Source: Taxillus chinensis (lineage: Eukaryota > Streptophyta > Magnoliopsida > Santalales > Loranthaceae). From it: a DNA stretch of 64,000 nucleotides. Positions 59,827-64,000 of this stretch are shown here, piece by piece; positions within the stretch are counted from its first letter, which is position 1; each line of letters opens with the position of its first letter. A program made the translations under genes and the position numbers. The notes under the pieces were generated by a model. That model was not told the origin of the DNA. It saw only the letters and a program-made list of their open reading frames with translations, and made no database searches. Location: the NCBI GenBank assembly GCA_023512835.1, contig CM042092.1, positions 13,552,498 to 13,616,497 on the forward strand, written 5' to 3'.

Positions 59827-60488
59827 AATTATAGGTAGGAAGAGGAGGAGGAGGAGGAGGAGGACGCGGTTCGCAGTTTGGTGTGAGGTGGTCCGCAAGT
59901 GGACTGCGTAGCCTCCCGCTGTAATCAAAATGCTCCTCCTTCGGTCCTCCCTTCTCGCTGACGCGACGAGTGTCGGTGGTTTTTTTCATTTTTTTGTGGG
60001 ACACCACATATAGACTTGAACTGACCACTCACTCCTCACCTCTTATCATTTAATTGGTTGGAGAAATAAAACAAGCCCCGGCTCAATTCACATAAAACTA
60101 TACATATTATAATAGTTTTGTTGTCTCATTTTACTTGTAAAAAATGATAATAATAATAATAATAACAACAATTTGTAATTTTGATTTTCAAACCGGATAT
60201 TACAAAATGCCTTATGCGCGCCAATTCAATTGCTTGATGGCTATTGGTTTATAAGAGGCTAATGAGAATTTCTGTTTTGTACTTGTAATAGGTCAATTTC
60301 CAATTTCCATGTGGAGGATATTGGTTGTTATAAGAAAAAGAAAATGCACTGAATGTTTATTTATCATTCATTTCTAGTTTTCTTCTTCTTCTTCTTCTTC
60401 TTCTTCTTCTTCTTTTGGTTGTGCAACCTAAGTTTTTATTTATTAAGTAAATAAATCATTTAGTTATCTTATAATTTTATTTACATGT

Positions 60489-60541
<53 letters not shown>

Positions 60542-60811
60542 TAAATAACATTATTTAGAACAGTTCTCTCCAGACTCGAAAAAAAGAAACAGGTATAAAA
60601 AAATAAAACTATATAATTTTAGTATTTTTTTTATCAAAACTATGCTAGTATAAAATTTTTTGAAAAAACATCCAAACTAACACGCTGCATCATATCACGT
60701 AGAGGATGTGAACTCAAAAAAAAACGGTCATTTTAGCGTTTTGATATTATTTATGGTAAAAATAATAGCTACTCTGCGCCATATTGTTTGGCAGCTAGTA
60801 ACACGGCCGGC
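59827..60811. other. Spacer upstream of the MFS gene
   Basis: The spacer holds the MFS promoter, a (TTC)n tract at about 60381-60415 and an (AAT)n tract at about 60493-60540, in otherwise AT-rich DNA. No gene is seen. Confidence 0.6.
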
Positions 60812-61104
60812 CACATCGCCTGGTCCTATGTCGTCCTCGATCGAGTTCCATGCACGCTGCCTATCGAGGCCAACAGCACGACCGCATCGCCGCCCTCTGG
60901 TTGGGCGGCACCGAGATCCTCCGCACAAGCACCGCCCGTCCCACCTACTCAGCTATATATCTTCTGGACGGTTCGAAAAGATGTGACCAGGTACTCTGCT
61001 CTGCTCTGCTAGCTCGCCCGCTCCGACATCAACCTCAGCATGATGTTGCTGAAGAACATGCATGGTTGACAATGTCCTCCTCACCAGCATTTACCACATT
61101 TGGT
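60812..61104 (+). pseudogene. Peptide-N-glycosidase A (PNGase A) pseudogene fragment
   Basis: PNGase A removes N-glycans from glycopeptides. Conserved segments appear in order but in shifting frames: WSYVVLD at about 60820, then a frame change to HAAYRGQQHDRIAALWLGG and TEILRTSTARPT (60855-60950), then another change to IFWTVRKDVTRYSALL (60959-61005). A TAG at about 61009 follows, then ARSDINLSMMLLKNMH and VDNVLLTSIYHIW near 61100. Five segments in the right order make the family clear. At least three frame changes plus stops make it a pseudogene. Upstream and downstream parts of the protein are missing. It is a GC-rich island in AT-rich DNA. Confidence 0.8.
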
Positions 61105-61616
61105 TCTGATAAACGGTGGATGGGACGTGCAGTGGAGTGAAGTGAGTCAAAAATCTCACGCCGTTGTGGCCTCTCTACTCCTTCAACATGCCGTGCCTTT
61201 CCCGCTCCCATGCATGAACCCTACTCTACCTCTACCCACGTAAAGATGTTAAACGGATGTGCCGGGCTCATTTAGGACTATCCCGTCCGTCCGCCCGCTC
61301 GCAGGTTGGACGACTATCCCGTTTTATTTTAAAATATTTTTAAATAAATTTTCTTTTAAATTTATTATTTCCCCTAAAATTTTTATTATTTTAATTTTAC
61401 GACATTTAAATCATTAAAATCATCAAATTAAAATATAAATACTTTATGTAAATTTTTAATAAAACAAATTAAATAAAATCATCAAATAATAAAATAATAA
61501 AATAAAATTGATTTACTAGCTCGGCTCACTTTAGCTCACAGCTGGTGGGCCATAATTATTTTAACCCGTAAATAAATAGGTCAGAATTTATTTTTAAAAA
61601 AAAAAAAAAAAAAAAC
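61105..61616. other. Spacer with AT-rich transposon-like block
   Basis: From about 61245 a head rich in 'cgtccgtccgcccgctcgca' precedes a long AT-rich tail ending in a 20-base A run at about 61596-61615. It resembles in layout the block at 14080-14360. No gene is seen. Confidence 0.4.
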
Positions 61617-61860
61617 GCGAGCTCTTCCACCAGCCAAGCAGGGTTCATCTTCTATACATCGGCCGTAAAACGTATTCAACAAAGTTGCTAATCAGCGGGG
61701 CTTCGCCCCCAACAACACCACCTATGGCCTATGCCGTGCTCCTCCACAATCTTGCCTAGTGCAACTGTGCAAGGAGTTCCACGCGGTGGGGGCAGAAGTA
61801 GCTGCAGGCGTCTCCATTTCCACCGTCAGCCCCTGATCTTGCAATTGCAGTGACTAAATG
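61617..61860. other. Unassigned GC-rich fragment
   Basis: A GC-rich block with short open frames on both strands lies 500 bp beyond the PNGase A fragment and may be another piece of the same or a neighbouring dead gene. I could not match any reading (for example QLCKEFHAVGAEVAAGVS) to a family with confidence. Confidence 0.3.
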
Positions 61861-63224
61861 TGAAATAAATTTAAAAAAATTTAAAATAACAAAAGAATTA
61901 TTTAACTTATTATTTGAAATGATAAAAAAAAAGCTAGCCAAATTTTATAATAATAACATTTTAAGCTAACTTTTTAATTAAATTTTAATTATTCCACGGT
62001 GAATATTACTCAGTAAATTAGAACATTTAATTAAGAGTAACGTATTTATTTGTCAGGTAATATATACTTCATAAATAATATTTTTTTACTAAGGCTTAAG
62101 GCTTATATGTTTGACTAATAATGACACTTATTTAGGAAATAATATCATTTACTTCATAAATAAAAACATTCACTTTAATAAATTATATTTTTATCTTTGA
62201 TTATGTATATATTCGATTTGACTAAATATGAACCCTTTAGTGTAGTGACACCAACTCAATTTTTTTTACTTTTACATATTTAAATTACTTTTTTGCTTTA
62301 CTATATAAATATACATCACAAGATTCCCTTAATCGATCTCTATATAATTAAAATAATATTTTTATATAATTTTATTATTTAATAATATTTTTTTATAATT
62401 TAATATAAAACAAAAGTAAAAGTTATGGAAATGTAAAGAAAAAGGTGAGTTTTTTATAATTTAATAATTATATCGAATGAATAGTATTTTTCAATATATT
62501 AGAAAACACTATATAAACTATATAGAGAAAGTTAAATATAAAATTTATGTTATAATAATAATTTTATAATTTATTTTTTCTCTCTAAATAAAGAAAAACA
62601 AACTCCTGTATAAAATCTACTACTAGTCTTCTTGTGCTTCGATTAAAGATATGTTCAGGCTATCATGTCATTTACTTATTGCATGAGGTTATCTACATGT
62701 TTTTATAAAGTCACTATTTATCTTATTATATAATTTACTTGACATGTAAAAAACATCCACATATTTTGTATAATAATAAAAAAAATACAACAAGTTTTGT
62801 TATTAATCATATAGCAACCACAAAAAGTGACATTTGATCACAATTTATGTTTCTCTTTAAACCTCTAAAAAAATGTAACTTGTGAAGAAAAAAACATTTA
62901 AGTTCCATTTGTTTCACAAAAAATGATATTAATTTAGAAAATAAGTTGTTGAAAAAAACTTTTTCCTATAAATACACTTCTTTTGTATTGTTTGATTATA
63001 TTATATTTTTAAAAATATTTAAAAAATTATTTTCAAGAAAATAAGTAAAAATATTTTAATCTTACATATTCATTCTCTCGTTTTGAAGTATAACATTTTC
63101 TCCACCCTTATATCGAATTAGTTGAAGTTCTCTCATCATTTTGGAATTAGCGTCTTTGGTTGTTGCTCTTGTTTTCTATTTTATGCATTTAAATACAGAA
63201 AACATCCAGTCTTACTTGTTTGAC
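61861..63224. repeat. AT-rich repeat DNA including dispersed repeat copy 2
   Basis: The block at about 62330-62640 is the partner of 5330-5650 (shared ordered phrases such as 'aaaacactata', 'tatatagagaaagttaaata' and 'taatttaataattatat'). The rest is AT-rich with no coding sequence. Confidence 0.55.
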
Positions 63225-63665
63225 ATCAGTTTTTTGTTTTGTTTTTAGAAACAAGTTATTTTCAAATGTCAAAAAATGAAAATACATTTAGAATGTTTTT
63301 TAGTTTGTGTTTTTTGTTTCCATCTGTTTTTCGGTGAGTCTGCCGCCGTCCCATGTGGCTCCCTCCTGGCTCGCCCCCTTGCACACGAGACCTCTCCTCT
63401 CCCTCCTGGCACCAATCTCCTACTGCGCGCGACGCCCCACCTCCCGGCGCGACCTTCCCTCTCTCCACCCTAGCGTCGATCTACCCCTGCGAGTGCCCCC
63501 CCCCCCCCCCCCACAGCTGCCCCAACGTGTGTGCCCCGTCTCCCCGAATAAAAATGAAAACAGTTTTTGTAAAAAACACACCAAATAAAAAAATATTTTT
63601 AATTCGACAGAAAACACATGTTTTCAAATATAACTTTTGAAAACAGAAAATAAAAAACATGCACC
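63225..63665. mobile_element. Long-TIR element with a GC-rich interior (Pack-type candidate)
   Basis: The AT-rich left arm (about 63225-63332) and right arm (about 63548-63665) are imperfect reverse complements. Each contains ttttttgttttg / ttttttattttc, 'tttgtgttttttgtttcc' / 'ggtgtgttttttac' and 'ctgtttttc' / 'ctgttttca' in order. Between them is a GC-rich segment of about 210 bp with a C16 run. The contrast suggests a DNA transposon that has captured host DNA. No transposase is present. Confidence 0.4.
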
Positions 63666-64000
63666 ATCATTAAAGTGTAATATAAAGTAACAGACAATGA
63701 AAATAATAAATAATAATTTTGATTTTCAAATATGAAGATGGGAATGCATGATGTCCTTCATTATTCATATGAATCGGATTCAGTAATGTTCGATTCGAAT
63801 TAGGATTTGGGCAGTTTGGGGTGATTCGATATTTTTTTAATTGGGCAGTTTGGGGTGATTTGGGCAGTTTGTAAAAACGATTCAAATCAAATAAAAATAG
63901 ACCCAATCGAATTGAATTTGCCATCCCTAATTCCCCACGCCACTTTTCACTCACCGACAGGCCTAATTTCGCCGCAATGAATTTGATCTGAAATAATTAT
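63666..64000. other. Terminal AT-rich stretch with short repeats
   Basis: 'ttgggcagtttggggtgatt' occurs at about 63807 and 63841, with a partial third copy. 'gccatccctaatt' near 63920 resembles the end of a small hAT-type MITE. No gene is supported before the window ends. Confidence 0.45.

Noticed and set aside
63307..63640. Proline/serine-rich frames near the right end
   Set aside because: They read through the C-rich cargo of a transposon-like element and have no conserved motif.

Overview
This is a 64 kb piece of a flowering-plant (dicot-type) nuclear genome. The evidence is AT-rich intergenic DNA, GT-AG introns, Ty1-copia and L1-type retroelements, MITEs, an Au-type SINE, and purely plant versions of the proteins. 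No bacterial operon, CRISPR array, rRNA gene or intact tRNA gene is visible.

Layout: (1) 1-1181, a decayed 6-phosphogluconolactonase gene. (2) 1.2-10.4 kb, AT-rich repeat DNA with a solo copia LTR and a 182-bp C/A tract that is almost all C. (3) 10820-16420 (+), a five-exon TBC-domain Rab GTPase-activating protein. (4) 17265-22344 (-), a complete three-exon cytochrome b5 whose first intron is swollen to 4.6 kb by a copia fragment and a minisatellite. (5) 24224-27212 (-), a seven-exon Yellow Stripe-Like metal-nicotianamine transporter. (6) 29618-34492 (+), a seven-exon clathrin adaptor AP-1 sigma subunit. (7) 38446-51119 (+), an eleven-exon retromer subunit VPS26, with a 7-kb intron 2 holding a near-complete copia element that itself carries a LINE. 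(8) 53294-53983 (+), an intronless ORF resembling the C-terminal half of plant CCCH zinc-finger proteins. (9) 55604-59724 (-), an eight-exon MFSD5/MOT2-like major-facilitator transporter with a textbook hAT MITE in intron 3. (10) 60.8-61.1 kb, a frameshifted fragment of peptide-N-glycosidase A, then repeats to the end.

I reconstructed all six intron-containing intact genes to the base. Each gives an uninterrupted product close to family length: 568, 134, 664, 161, 301 and 460 aa. From memory, the set VPS26 - YSL - cytochrome b5 - TBC matches a gene run on Arabidopsis chromosome 5 (about AT5G53530 to AT5G53570), so this looks like an ancient conserved block enlarged by transposons. The genes do not form an operon. 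Three (AP-1 sigma, VPS26, TBC/RabGAP) act in endomembrane traffic, and YSL and the MFS protein are membrane transporters.

The most unusual signal is recurrent local tandem duplication across intron 3' ends. Four such events in three genes (AP-1 sigma twice, VPS26, YSL) copied the real splice acceptor together with the first bases of the exon, leaving decoy acceptors. One decoy has lost its AG. The other three would lead to premature stops. I found no evidence of a wholly new biological system.
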